Positions 33,241 to 42,243 of a DNA stretch of 64,000 nucleotides are shown piece after piece. The position numbers were made by a program, and so were the translations under genes. The DNA is from Paenibacillus tyrphae (GTDB lineage: Bacteria > Bacillota > Bacilli > Paenibacillales > NBRC-103111): the NCBI RefSeq assembly GCF_024158745.1, contig NZ_JAMZAW010000003.1:248001-312000 (forward strand). Reading direction: 5' to 3'. The first letter of the stretch is position 1. Each line of letters opens with the position of its first letter. The notes beneath the pieces are model-generated. The model did not search any database. It saw nothing but the letters and a program-made list of their open reading frames with translations, and had not been told where the DNA came from.

Positions 33241-34090
33241 CGGACTTCCCCCAATCGTTGCGCAAAAATGCCTCCAGCGCCGTTTTCCAATCCCTCATTC
33301 TCGGCAAGCCGGCGAGACGCAGCCCCCGGTCCGAGAAAGCCGAATGCGCCGGCCGGGGCGCAGGCAGCACGTAATCGTCCGAACGTGCGGGCCGGACCGC
33401 AATTTCGGTATGTCCGGTCAGCTCCAAGATCGTCTTGGCCAGCGTCCATCGGGAGCAATACCCCCGGTTCGCTACATGATAGATGCCATAACGGTCCGTT
33501 TCCAGCAGCCGGCCGATGCATTCGGCCAAATCGTACGTGTAGGTCGGCGAACCGAACTGATCGTCGACGACGGTCAGCTCCTGCTGCCGTTCCGCAAGCG
33601 CCAACACCTTCGTGACAAAGTTGTTTCCATCCTTACCGTACAGCCACGACGTCCGGACGATAAAATGCTGCGGGCATACCGCCTGCACGAACTGCTCACC
33701 GAGCAGCTTCGATTTGCCGTAGACGCCGAGCGGATTCGTACGGTCCTGTTCGTCGTACGGCTCCCCCTTGGTACCGTCGAACACGTAATCGGTACTGACA
33801 TACACCATCTTCGCGCCAACCGTTTCCGCGGAGATGGCGACGTGGCTGGCACCGATCGTATTAATCCGGTACGTCTCTTCCAGCTCCGCCTCGGCTTGAT
33901 CCACCTTCGTATAGGCCGCCGCATGCACAATGACCTCGGGCTTCGCCTCTACAATGAGCCGCCGTACCGCCTTTTCGTCGGCGATGTCCAGCTGCTGCCG
34001 GGTAAAGGCCGCGCAATCGTGCCGCCGCCCGAGCACCCGGACGAGATCCCGTCCCAGCTGCCCCCCGGCGCCGGTAATGAGCACCTTCAT
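33197..34090 (-). CDS. spsK: dTDP-4-dehydrorhamnose reductase (RmlD/SpsK)
   Basis: This 297-residue SDR begins MKVLITGAGGQLGRDLVRVL, with IVHAAAYTKVDQAE, MVYVSTDYVFDGTKG and the catalytic pair in NPLGVYGKSKLLGEQ, all typical of RmlD. It reduces dTDP-4-keto-rhamnose to dTDP-L-rhamnose with NAD(P)H. The ATG at 34090 overlaps the RmlB stop (ATGA), so upstream in-frame sequence is not used. The C-terminal residues after about 283 (DENDDRRSSNEAAG) are encoded by DNA that also carries the RmlC start. Confidence 0.92.
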   Translation of the reverse strand: MKVLITGAGGQLGRDLVRVLGRRHDCAAFTRQQLDIADEKAVRRLIVEAKPEVIVHAAAYTKVDQAEAELEETYRINTIGASHVAISAETVGAKMVYVSTDYVFDGTKGEPYDEQDRTNPLGVYGKSKLLGEQFVQAVCPQHFIVRTSWLYGKDGNNFVTKVLALAERQQELTVVDDQFGSPTYTYDLAECIGRLLETDRYGIYHVANRGYCSRWTLAKTILELTGHTEIAVRPARSDDYVLPAPRPAHSAFSDRGLRLAGLPRMRDWKTALEAFLRNDWGKSDENDDRRSSNEAAG

Positions 34091-35073
34091 ACGCCACCGC
34101 CTCTCTTGGCCACTTCGCGCCACCAAGCTTCATTGGCGGCGTACCAAGCGACCGTGCGCTTCAACCCTTCTTCAAGGGGAACCTGGGGCTTCCAACCAAG
34201 CCGGCTTGCGATCTTGGCCGGATCGATCGCATAGCGCCGGTCATGACCAAGACGGTCCGGCACGAACCGGATCAGCGACTCCGGCTTCCCGAGCTCGGCC
34301 AGAATCGTCCTGACGATGTCGAGATTCGTCCGTTCGCTGCGGCCCCCGATGTTGTACACTTCCCCGGGGATGCCCTGATGCACGACCCGGTCGATGGCCG
34401 CACAGTGGTCCTCGACATACAGCCAGTCGCGAACGTAAAGACCGTCCCCGTACACCGGAACGGGTTCGTCGCGCATCGCCCGCGTAATAATCGTTGGAAT
34501 AAGCTTCTCCGGGTATTGGTACGGCCCGTAATTGTTGGAGCAGCGGGTAATGATGACGGGAAAGCCGTACGTCTCGAAATAAGCCCGGGCAAGCAGATCG
34601 GAACCCGCCTTGCTTGCGGCGTAGGGACTATTCGGCGCAAGCGGCGTCGTTTCGGTGAAAACCCCCTCTTCGCCGAGCGCTCCGTACACCTCGTCGGTGG
34701 AAATATGAACGAACCGCGACACCCCCGCGCGCCGGGCCTCTTCGAGCAGACACCCCGTTCCCAGCACATTGGTGCGCACGAACGCTTGCGGATCGGCAAT
34801 GCTGCGGTCGACATGCGATTCGGCCGCAAAATGAACGACCGTATCGACGGCCTCCTCGTCCAGCACGCGTCTCACGGCGTTTGCGTCCGAGACATCCCCC
34901 TGCACAAACCGGTAATTCGGCAAACCGGCAGCATCGGCCATATTGGCCGGTTGTCCCGCATAGGTCAACAAGTCGTAATTGACGATGCGGTCCTTCGGGT
35001 GGCGCTGCAGCCAGTAGCGGACGAAATTGCTGCCGATGAAGCCCATCCCGCCTGTAACGAACAGCGTCCTCAT
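34087..35073 (-). CDS. spsJ: dTDP-glucose 4,6-dehydratase (RmlB/SpsJ)
   Basis: The 328 residues start LFVTGGMGFIGSNFVRYWL, followed by HFAAESHVDRSI, HISTDEVYGALGE and PYAASKAGSDLLAR, with the Tyr-Lys catalytic pair and the DE dehydration pair (TDEVYG). CSNNYGPYQYPEKLIP is the invariant RmlB segment. It converts dTDP-glucose to the 4-keto-6-deoxy sugar for rhamnose. The start overlaps the RmlA stop by four bases. The product could also feed the second RmlD-like reductase in the same operon. Confidence 0.93.
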   Translation of the reverse strand: MRTLFVTGGMGFIGSNFVRYWLQRHPKDRIVNYDLLTYAGQPANMADAAGLPNYRFVQGDVSDANAVRRVLDEEAVDTVVHFAAESHVDRSIADPQAFVRTNVLGTGCLLEEARRAGVSRFVHISTDEVYGALGEEGVFTETTPLAPNSPYAASKAGSDLLARAYFETYGFPVIITRCSNNYGPYQYPEKLIPTIITRAMRDEPVPVYGDGLYVRDWLYVEDHCAAIDRVVHQGIPGEVYNIGGRSERTNLDIVRTILAELGKPESLIRFVPDRLGHDRRYAIDPAKIASRLGWKPQVPLEEGLKRTVAWYAANEAWWREVAKRGGGV

Positions 35074-35792
35074 GGCTGCTCACGTCCCATCAGGCGGGCG
35101 CCCGCTTCCATCAGGGAGCGATGCGTCCCCGCATCCGTCCACCAGCCGCTCAGCATGCTGTAGCCCAGCTCTCCGGCCGCAGCGTAAGCGTTATTGACAT
35201 CCGTGATTTCCAGCTCGCCGCGCGTCGAAGGCTTCAGCGAACGAATAACGCCGAAGACGCTCGAATCATATAAATAAATCCCGGTAACGGCGTAATGGGA
35301 AGGCGAGTTCTCCGGCTTTTCCACGATCCGGACAATTCGCCCGTCCACCAGCTCCGCCACTCCATAGCGCTCCGGGTCCTGCACTTTTTTCAAAAACACG
35401 TGGGCTCCTCCCTTCTGCCGCTTAAACTCGTCCGCCGCCTGCTTTAACGAATCCTCGAACAGATTGTCGCCAAGCAGCACCATCAGCTTCTCTCCGGGGC
35501 GGACGAACGATTCGGCGATTCCGAGCGCATGCGCAATACCGCTCGCCTCGTCTTGAATTCCGTAGCTCACCTGTACCCCCCAAGGTTTTCCGCTGCCGAT
35601 ATACTCGGTATATAATCCGGCGGATTGTTTGCCGGTCACCAGCATCAATTGCGTAATGCCTGCTTCCGCCATTTTGCGGATGGCGTAATGGATCATCGGA
35701 TACTTGCCTACAGGGAGCAAATGCTTGTTGATGATATTCGTCATCGGGCGCAGCCGGGTACCGGTGCCGCCTGCGAGTATTATGCCTTTCAT
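35070..35792 (-). CDS. spsI: Glucose-1-phosphate thymidylyltransferase, short form (RmlA/SpsI)
   Basis: This 240-residue nucleotidyltransferase starts MKGIILAGGTGTRLRPMTN, with NKHLLPVGKYPMIHYAI, MVLLGDNLFEDSL and GIYLYDSSVFGVI. The length matches the short SpsI form rather than the 290-residue RmlA. It activates glucose-1-phosphate with dTTP. ATG 35792 has GAAAGGAG at good distance; in-frame sequence further upstream lacks coding signs. It opens the large minus-strand glycan operon of 14 genes ending at 25063. A CATATCATA element lies about 65 bases upstream. Confidence 0.92.
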   Translation of the reverse strand: MKGIILAGGTGTRLRPMTNIINKHLLPVGKYPMIHYAIRKMAEAGITQLMLVTGKQSAGLYTEYIGSGKPWGVQVSYGIQDEASGIAHALGIAESFVRPGEKLMVLLGDNLFEDSLKQAADEFKRQKGGAHVFLKKVQDPERYGVAELVDGRIVRIVEKPENSPSHYAVTGIYLYDSSVFGVIRSLKPSTRGELEITDVNNAYAAAGELGYSMLSGWWTDAGTHRSLMEAGARLMGREQP

Positions 35793-35854
35793 CGCGCTTC
35801 TCCTTTCTCTCGTATGATGAGTGTGCATGGTTGTACGGATGAATGCCATGCTCA

Positions 35855-35863
35855 TATGATATG
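35855..35863 (-). promoter_or_regulatory. Sigma-K-like -10 element of the rhamnose/cge operon
   Basis: On the minus strand CATATCATA fits CATANNNTA. The nearest AC lies 14 bases upstream rather than 16-17, so the -35 is not convincing. Confidence 0.35.
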
Positions 35864-35937
35864 CACCCTTAAGGCTGGTCTGGTGGACGAATACCATACC
35901 GGCGGAAAAATTGGCTCTTGTACCGAAAAATAGGAAA

Positions 35938-35973
35938 ACGGCAAAAAACCTGCCTCCATGAATAGAGACAGGC
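35938..35973 (-). terminator. Terminator of the MORN-repeat gene
   Basis: On the minus strand CCTGTCTC pairs with GAGGCAGG (one G-U pair) and is followed by TTTTTTGCC. It begins about 20 bases after the stop at 35990. Confidence 0.8.
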
Positions 35974-35989
35974 CTGCTTTATAATCTTA

Positions 35990-38900
35990 TTATTCGTCAT
36001 GCCAATCCTTGCGGTACCCGTCCTTGAACTCGCCCTCGTATTCCGGCTTGCCGTCCGTGTCGAACAGCTTGCCCCGTCCGTGCGCTTTGCCTTCCGCAAG
36101 CTCTCCTTCGTACGTCGTGCCGTCGGCGTAGTACAGCTTGCCGGTACCGGTGCGCGCCATGTTGATGCCGGACAAAGGCTGCCCTTTGGCATCCGTGAAG
36201 CTGCCGCCCTCGCCGAATTCGGAGTAGTCGAAGGCCCCCGTGTAGACAATGCCGTCGGCATAGTAGAGCTTGCCTTGGCCTTGGAATTCGCTATCCTCGA
36301 ATTCCCCTTCGTAGAGCAGGCGGCCTTCTTTCGTATAGACCTTCCCGCTGCCCGACCACGTGCCGTAATCGAATTCCCCTTCGTACTGCAGCTTGCCGTT
36401 CTCGTAGAACGATTTGCCCTGCCCTTTGGCATAGCCGTCCGCGTACGCGCCTTCGTGCCATAAATGACCGTCCAGGTCGAAGCTTTGACCGAAGCCGTTT
36501 CGTTTGCCGGCCCGGTATTCGCCCCGGTGGTTCAGCGTACCGTCCTTGTTGTACATTTCGCCCCGGCCCTGAAGGACGCCGCTTTGAAATTCGCCTTTAT
36601 AGATCGTACCGTCAGCGAAGCGGTATACGCCCGTGCCCTGGTCCGCTCCGTTCGTAATCGTCTTCCCGGACGAATCGGCGAAGGTGCCGCGCTCTCCGTA
36701 TTTTCCTTGATTGAATTCTCCGGTGTACGTATCTCCATTAAAGAACGTCAGCTTGCCTTGGCCATGATAGAGCCGACCGTGAAACCCGCCTTCGTAGACC
36801 GCTTTGTCCTTCCGGTACTCCGTGCCTTGACCGTTTCTCGTTCCGTCCTTGAATTCGCCGGAGTAGATGAGGTGACCCTGCCAATTGTACTCCTTGCCCT
36901 GGCCGCTGTATTCTCCGGCCTTGTAGCCGCCCTCGTAGTGAAGCTTGCCTTCCGTATTATATTCTTTACCGCTGCCGCTGCGCTCCCCGTCCGCATAGCG
37001 TCCTTCGAACTCCAGCTTGCCTTTCTCGCTGTATACCTTCATTTCGCCGTTCATCACGCCGCCGAGGAATGATCCTTCAACCCGTCCGTTCCCCAGAAAA
37101 TGGTATACCCCTTGTCCGTTCGGCTCTCCGGCCGCCGTCTCCCCCTCGTACCAGTCGCCGTTGGCGTAGAACCGAAAGCCCTTGCCGTCCTTCGCCGGGT
37201 CGAGCGTCTTTCCTTGCGCATCGAGGAACGTCCCCTTGTCGAACTCCCCGTCTGCGAACGTTCCTTTATAAACTGCTCCGCTCGAAAAATACATCGTCCC
37301 TTCATGAAAACGATTGTCCTTAAACGTTCCTTCGAACAGCAGCTTGTCCGAGGCGAAATATTTGCCCTCGACCATCGACTGGTCGTTAACTTTTCCCTCG
37401 AACCGCTCGCCGTTTGTAAAATAGACGATGCCGTGGCCTTTTTTGACATTGCGCTCGAATTCGCCGGTGTACTTTTCCCCCGTCGCAAAATAGACGGTTC
37501 CTTTGCCATGCAGGTCGTTATCCTTGAAGCCGCCTTCATAGAGCAGACGGCCCTCCACGAACAGCTTGCCGTGGCCGTTCAGCTTGCCTTGAACAAACTC
37601 GCCCTCCAGCCGGCTTCCTTCCGAATCGTACTTCTTGCCCTGACCGTTCAGCAGATCGTCCCGGAACTCCCCTTCCAGCATTAAACGGCCGATCGGATCA
37701 TATTGCTTACCCTGGCCGTGTTTGCGGCCGTCCTTCCATTCGCCTTCATATGCGATTTCGCCGCTGCTTGCGTATTGAGTTCCTTTTCCGTTATACTTGC
37801 CGTCCTTCAGTTCGCCGCTGTAGATCAGCCGCCCCTTCTCGTCGTAACGCTTGCCGGTACCGTTCGTGACGTTGTCGACTATATAAACGGCTTGCCTGTC
37901 CTGATTCCAGACGACAAGCTTGTCCGCAGCTTCCCCTACCAAACGCAGCGGCACCAGCGTCGTCCCGTTGTGAAGCTCCGGCGCGGCCGGCAGCTTGACG
38001 GGCTGCCCGTTCACGCGGGCTTCATCCTGCCCGATCGTCAGCACAAGCTCCAGCCCCGGCTTCGTCCCGGTTACCTGGCGCTGCTCCTCGTTCCACGCCA
38101 CCTGTAACCCGAGCTTCCCGAACACGCCGCGAAACGGCACAAGCACGGAGCCGTTCCGGTTGAGCGGCGGCTCCTCGAAGGCGATCCGCTCGTCGTCGAC
38201 AAATACGTTAATACTGCGCTCATAGCTTGGGAACAATGTCGGCTCAAACTCGACACGGACTCCGCGGTCCTGCAGCGCCCGTACCGTGTCCACAGAGGCC
38301 GCCTCCAGCGGGTTGCCGCTGAGCCGCACCTCGCTCAGCTTGCTCAAGTCCGCGAGCGCGCGGATGTCCGTGATCTTGTTGTCCCGCAGATCGAGGCTCC
38401 TCAGCTCCTTCAGAGCGGCAATCCCCGAGAGGTCGGCAAGCTGCGTATTCCGAAGCTTCAATTGCTGCACTCCCGCAAGCTTCGTAATCTCGCCCAGCTT
38501 GCCGAGCGGATTGCCGGATAAATCCAAATAGAGCAGTCCCGCCAGCGAGCCGATGCCGTCCACGGCTCCGATGCCCGCGCCGCTTGCCGCCAAGCTTTCC
38601 AGCCGCGTCAGCTTCCAAAGCGGCGTCGGGTCTTGCAGCGGATTGCCGCTCAGGAACAAGTGTCTCAGCTTCGGCAAATCAAGCGGACGCACATCGGCGA
38701 TCCGGTTATCCGTCAGGTCCAAATAAGTCAGCTGCTTGAGCCCGCTGATCGGGTAGACGTCGCTGATCTGGTTGCTGCTCACATCGAGCCGCGTCATCCG
38801 GTCAGCGTACTGCAGCCCGACTAGCTGTTCGATCGGCCGCGTTTTCTTGCCGTCCGAAGCCATAAGGCGGGAGAGGCTGTGCAGGTCCTCCGGCGTCAGG

Positions 38901-39073
38901 TCGCCGTCCGGCTTCTTCAACTGGCTCCGGATCACCTTTTCCAGATTCGCGTCGGGCACCAGGGCGGCCGCCGCGCTCCATACGCGCTCCGTCGGCAGCG
39001 GCATGACGAGCGGCGCCGCCATGACCCATGCGGAGAGAAGCGTGATGGCATACATGCGATTTTTACGGAACAT
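35990..39073 (-). CDS. Secreted LRR + CuAO-N + MORN repeat protein
   Basis: This 1027-residue protein starts with a signal peptide (MFRKNRMYAITLLSAWVMA), then about eight leucine-rich repeats of the internalin type (roughly 85-260; LTYLDLTDNRIADV, LLYLDLSGNPLG). Next comes a copper-amine-oxidase N-terminal-like domain (about 285-400; INVFVDDERIAFEE, LVPFRGVFGKLGLQ, TTLVPLRLVGEAA), then some 25 MORN-type repeats to the end (YxGEFKDGxxNGQGxxY). The ATG at 39073 begins the signal peptide. No anchor is seen, so it is exported or held by cell-wall or spore contacts. MORN arrays bind lipids or proteins in other systems; here the role is unknown. It precedes the rhamnose operon on neither strand's transcript. 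Confidence 0.82.
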   Translation of the reverse strand: MFRKNRMYAITLLSAWVMAAPLVMPLPTERVWSAAAALVPDANLEKVIRSQLKKPDGDLTPEDLHSLSRLMASDGKKTRPIEQLVGLQYADRMTRLDVSSNQISDVYPISGLKQLTYLDLTDNRIADVRPLDLPKLRHLFLSGNPLQDPTPLWKLTRLESLAASGAGIGAVDGIGSLAGLLYLDLSGNPLGKLGEITKLAGVQQLKLRNTQLADLSGIAALKELRSLDLRDNKITDIRALADLSKLSEVRLSGNPLEAASVDTVRALQDRGVRVEFEPTLFPSYERSINVFVDDERIAFEEPPLNRNGSVLVPFRGVFGKLGLQVAWNEEQRQVTGTKPGLELVLTIGQDEARVNGQPVKLPAAPELHNGTTLVPLRLVGEAADKLVVWNQDRQAVYIVDNVTNGTGKRYDEKGRLIYSGELKDGKYNGKGTQYASSGEIAYEGEWKDGRKHGQGKQYDPIGRLMLEGEFRDDLLNGQGKKYDSEGSRLEGEFVQGKLNGHGKLFVEGRLLYEGGFKDNDLHGKGTVYFATGEKYTGEFERNVKKGHGIVYFTNGERFEGKVNDQSMVEGKYFASDKLLFEGTFKDNRFHEGTMYFSSGAVYKGTFADGEFDKGTFLDAQGKTLDPAKDGKGFRFYANGDWYEGETAAGEPNGQGVYHFLGNGRVEGSFLGGVMNGEMKVYSEKGKLEFEGRYADGERSGSGKEYNTEGKLHYEGGYKAGEYSGQGKEYNWQGHLIYSGEFKDGTRNGQGTEYRKDKAVYEGGFHGRLYHGQGKLTFFNGDTYTGEFNQGKYGERGTFADSSGKTITNGADQGTGVYRFADGTIYKGEFQSGVLQGRGEMYNKDGTLNHRGEYRAGKRNGFGQSFDLDGHLWHEGAYADGYAKGQGKSFYENGKLQYEGEFDYGTWSGSGKVYTKEGRLLYEGEFEDSEFQGQGKLYYADGIVYTGAFDYSEFGEGGSFTDAKGQPLSGINMARTGTGKLYYADGTTYEGELAEGKAHGRGKLFDTDGKPEYEGEFKDGYRKDWHDE

Positions 39074-39094
39074 GTGAGCGAATTCCCCTATTCG

Positions 39095-39103
39095 TAAGTT
39101 ATG
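39095..39103 (-). promoter_or_regulatory. Sigma-K-like -10 element of the MORN gene
   Basis: On the minus strand CATAACTTA fits CATANNNTA, 21 bases before the ATG. No AC lies at the proper distance, so this may be chance. Confidence 0.25.
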
Positions 39104-39228
39104 TACAGACAATTAATCGATTGGTACTTTCGACATAATTCTACAGAACCAAGGAAATTCCTGCCGGTGCAAAACGTGATATAATTTCAACGAGTTCATA
39201 CCGCTTGCGAAAAGAAAGGATATCCAAT

Positions 39229-39897
39229 ATGAAAATTTTATATATTGAAGACGATGCGGAAATCGGACAATGGGTCAGCGGCGATCTGACCGAAAGGGGG
39301 TACGAGGTTCTGTGGCTGACGTCCGGCGACCGGGCGGGCGAGCAGATGAAGGAAGCCGATCTCGTGCTGCTGGACGTGATGCTTCCGGGACTCGACGGCT
39401 TTACGATCGGGCAGCGGCTGAAGAAGGAGTACCCGGCTACGCCCATTCTGATGATATCGGCGCGGTCGTCGATTGAGGACAAGCTTCACGGGCTGCAATT
39501 TGCCGACGACTATGTGACGAAGCCCTTTCATCCCGACGAGCTGGCGGCGCGGATCGAAGTGCTGCTGCGTCGCTTCGACAAGCGGGTTTCCCCGCAGCTC
39601 CAGCTCGGCCATCTGTGCGTCCATCCGGATGAGAATCGACTAGTCGACAGCGAGACCGGCGAAGAAATTATTTTGACGGGCAAGCAGTTCCAAATCTTCA
39701 TGTATTTTTTGCGTCATCCGAACCAAATTTTGACGAAGGATCAAATCTACGAAGCGGTATGGGGAGAGCCCTACCTGGAAGGCGACAAGACACTGATGGT
39801 GCATATCCGCTACCTTCGCGAGAAAATCGAACGCGATCCCGGAAACCCGCAAATCATCGAAACGATTCGCGGCATCGGCTACAGGGTGAGATTATGA
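39229..39897 (+). CDS. OmpR/PhoB-family response regulator
   Basis: This 222-residue regulator has a receiver domain (MKILYIEDDAEIGQW; phosphorylation site in LVLLDVMLPGLDG, near residue 50; a Lys in YVTKPFHPDE) and a C-terminal winged helix (ILTKDQIYEAVWGEPY, VHIRYLREKIERD, IRGIGYRVRL). The ATG at 39229 has GAAAGG upstream; an in-frame ATG further left is not supported. Its TGA overlaps the kinase ATG. With the kinase and ABC genes downstream it resembles the BceR/LanR type that controls antimicrobial-peptide resistance transporters. Confidence 0.92.
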   Translation: MKILYIEDDAEIGQWVSGDLTERGYEVLWLTSGDRAGEQMKEADLVLLDVMLPGLDGFTIGQRLKKEYPATPILMISARSSIEDKLHGLQFADDYVTKPFHPDELAARIEVLLRRFDKRVSPQLQLGHLCVHPDENRLVDSETGEEIILTGKQFQIFMYFLRHPNQILTKDQIYEAVWGEPYLEGDKTLMVHIRYLREKIERDPGNPQIIETIRGIGYRVRL

Positions 39898-41261
39898 GGC
39901 CGACACCCAAAACGAAGATCCGGAATTCGCTGTTGGCCCGGTACGTGTTTATTATTTTAATCGCGCTGTGCATATGGCCGCTCGTGTTTCCGGTCGGCAG
40001 CCTGATTTATTACATGCAGAGCCAATTGTTTTACCCCGAGGAGTTCAACATCTATGACAGCCGCAATCTGGAAAAAGCATGGCACCAAGAAGCCAAGGAT
40101 CTGGACAAAGCGTCGGAAGATGCAGTGGACGCCAAGCTTCGGGTATTGAAGGAACAGTATCCGCGTGCGTCGATGTTCTGGGTGGACGCCTCCGGCCGGC
40201 TGCAGCTCAAACTTGGGGTAACCGTTGCGATTCCGGAGCAATGGACGATGACGGACAGCATGCAATTTATGAAAAGCAGCTATGGCGGGGACCCGTTCAC
40301 CGTCGTTGCTTTTATCGGCCAAGACCCGAAGCAGGGCTTCATGGTCGTGCAAATTCCGCGGCATATGATGGAAAGCGAAGTGATCTATCCGTCCAACGAG
40401 CGGTTTCTTACCGTGTTTATGCTTTCCGTATTTTCGTTCTTCCTGTTCACTTCTTGGCTGTTCTTCGCCCGCATCCGCAAACGGCTTCTCCGCTTCCAAA
40501 TCGCCATGACGGAGACCGACGAATCCGGCATTCCGCAGCCGATCGCCGTGAAGAGAGTCGACGAAATCGGGCAGCTTGGGCTCGCGTTCAACCATATGAT
40601 CGATCAGTTGAACAGCGCACGCCGCCGGGAGCAGGAGGAGGAAGCGCTGCGCAAGCAGCTGATTGCCAACCTGTCGCACGATCTGAGGACGCCGCTTACG
40701 ACGATCCGGGGCCACGCTTATTCCCTGCGCAAGGAAGCGTTAACGCCCAAGGGAAAGCAATCGCTCGACCTGATCGAATCGAAGGTAGACAATGTGGCGC
40801 AACTGATCGAGAACCTGATGTCCTATACCTTACTGTCGGCGGGCAAATACCCGCTGCAGACCGCCCGGACGGACGTGCTCAGGCTGTGCCGGACCTCCGT
40901 CGCCTCCTGGTACCCGGTATTCGAGAAAGAAGGCTTTGACGTCGATGTCCGGCTGCCGGAGGCGGCCTTGTATTGGAATGTCGACCCGCAATGGTTTACC
41001 CGCATTCTGGACAACCTGTTCCAGAACATCGTCCGCCATGCCCATTCGGGAAAACTCGTCTGCGTCCGTACCGAGGAGCGGCACGGCACCACTGCCGTCG
41101 TCATCGCGGACAAGGGGCCGGGCATCCATGCAGAGTCAGGCAATAAAGGAGCCGGCATCGGCTTGACCATCGTTGCTTTAATGATCAAGGAAATGAGCCT
41201 GAAACAGGATATCGTCAGCTCCCGCGACGGAACGGCCATCTATATGTATCCGAAAATTTAA
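39894..41261 (+). CDS. Membrane sensor histidine kinase
   Basis: This 455-residue kinase has a first membrane helix (about 16-40), an extracytoplasmic domain of about 125 residues, a second helix (FLTVFMLSVFSFFLFTSWL), a HAMP linker with VDEIGQLGLAFNHMIDQL, the H-box in NLSHDLRTPLTTIRGHAYSL and an ATPase domain (LDNLFQNIVRHA N-box, DKGPGIH, KGAGIGLTI G-boxes). The N-box has FQN where most have LxN, within the normal range. ATGA overlap couples it to the regulator. The sizeable sensor domain suggests direct ligand detection rather than transporter-dependent sensing as in BceS. Confidence 0.9.
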   Translation: MRPTPKTKIRNSLLARYVFIILIALCIWPLVFPVGSLIYYMQSQLFYPEEFNIYDSRNLEKAWHQEAKDLDKASEDAVDAKLRVLKEQYPRASMFWVDASGRLQLKLGVTVAIPEQWTMTDSMQFMKSSYGGDPFTVVAFIGQDPKQGFMVVQIPRHMMESEVIYPSNERFLTVFMLSVFSFFLFTSWLFFARIRKRLLRFQIAMTETDESGIPQPIAVKRVDEIGQLGLAFNHMIDQLNSARRREQEEEALRKQLIANLSHDLRTPLTTIRGHAYSLRKEALTPKGKQSLDLIESKVDNVAQLIENLMSYTLLSAGKYPLQTARTDVLRLCRTSVASWYPVFEKEGFDVDVRLPEAALYWNVDPQWFTRILDNLFQNIVRHAHSGKLVCVRTEERHGTTAVVIADKGPGIHAESGNKGAGIGLTIVALMIKEMSLKQDIVSSRDGTAIYMYPKI

Positions 41262-41270
41262 ACGAATTTT

Positions 41271-41295
41271 AAACGAAAGCTCCCTTTCGTTTTAA
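41271..41295 (+). terminator. Weak terminator or attenuator between kinase and ABC genes
   Basis: AAACGAAAG and CTTTCGTTT form a 9-bp stem with loop CTCC, followed by TAACC. The stem is AT-rich and the T-run short, so readthrough into the ABC genes is likely. Confidence 0.5.
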
Positions 41296-41331
41296 CCTTC
41301 GGCGTCTATCATGGAGGCTGAGGTGATTAAA

Positions 41332-42243
41332 GTGGAATCCATCATAACTACACATAACTTATCCAAGCACTACCGCTCGCGCAAAGCGGTCGACAAGGTC
41401 AATCTGGATATCCGCAAAGGCGATATCTACGGCTTCCTCGGTCCGAACGGCGCGGGCAAAACGACAACCATCCGCATGCTCCTCGGACTCATCAGACCGA
41501 CGGAAGGCACGATCCGCATCTTCGGGAAGGATCTGAGGCAAGAGCAGCGGGCCATTCTCCGCAAGGTCGGCTCGCTGGTCGAGTATCCTTCCTATTACGG
41601 CCATCTGACCGCTTATGAAAATCTGGAGACGATCCGCCGTATTCTGGACGTGCCGAAATCGCGAATCGACGAAGTGCTCGCCGTCGTCCGGCTGACCAAA
41701 GAAGCGAAGCGCCCGGTCAAGGGCTTCTCTCTCGGCATGAAGCAGCGGCTCGGCATTGCCTCCGCCCTGCTCGGCCGCCCGGAGCTGCTTATTCTGGACG
41801 AACCGACCAACGGCCTCGATCCGACCGGGATCTTGGAAATCCGCGAGCTGATCAAAGCGATGCCGAAGGAGCATGGCATTACCGTGCTCGTATCCAGCCA
41901 CCTGCTTAGCGAAATTGAGCTGATGGCCACCCGCGTCGGCATCATTCAGCAAGGCGCGATGATGTTCGAGGATACGATCGACAGGCTGCGCGAGCGGGCC
42001 CAGAGCAGCATCCGCATCGCGCTGTCGAACCCCGAAGGCGCCCAGCGTACCGTCGCGCTGACCGGGTGCCATGCCGAGCTCCGCGAATCTTCTCTGCTGG
42101 TTGAGCATATTTCCGACGATACGCTTGCGGAAATCGTCGCGCTGCTCGTTCAGTCGGGACACTCGATTTACCGCGTGGAGGAAATGAAGAAATCGCTGGA
42201 AGATATTTTCCTTGAGATGGTCGGGGAGGGAACCAGCCTATGA
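41332..42243 (+). CDS. ABC transporter ATPase, BcrA/LanF type
   Basis: This 303-residue ATPase has Walker A GPNGAGKTTTI, the Q-loop region VEYPSYYGHLTAYENL, signature FSLGMKQRLGIA, Walker B LLILDEPTNGLD and the switch His in VLVSSHLLSE. The remaining 90 residues form the C-terminal domain common to bacitracin and lantibiotic immunity ATPases. I prefer the GTG at 41332 because GAGGTG lies six bases upstream; the ATG at 41311 contains that site in its own coding sequence. With two permeases it forms a LanFEG-like exporter protecting the membrane from peptide antibiotics. Confidence 0.88.
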   Translation: MESIITTHNLSKHYRSRKAVDKVNLDIRKGDIYGFLGPNGAGKTTTIRMLLGLIRPTEGTIRIFGKDLRQEQRAILRKVGSLVEYPSYYGHLTAYENLETIRRILDVPKSRIDEVLAVVRLTKEAKRPVKGFSLGMKQRLGIASALLGRPELLILDEPTNGLDPTGILEIRELIKAMPKEHGITVLVSSHLLSEIELMATRVGIIQQGAMMFEDTIDRLRERAQSSIRIALSNPEGAQRTVALTGCHAELRESSLLVEHISDDTLAEIVALLVQSGHSIYRVEEMKKSLEDIFLEMVGEGTSL

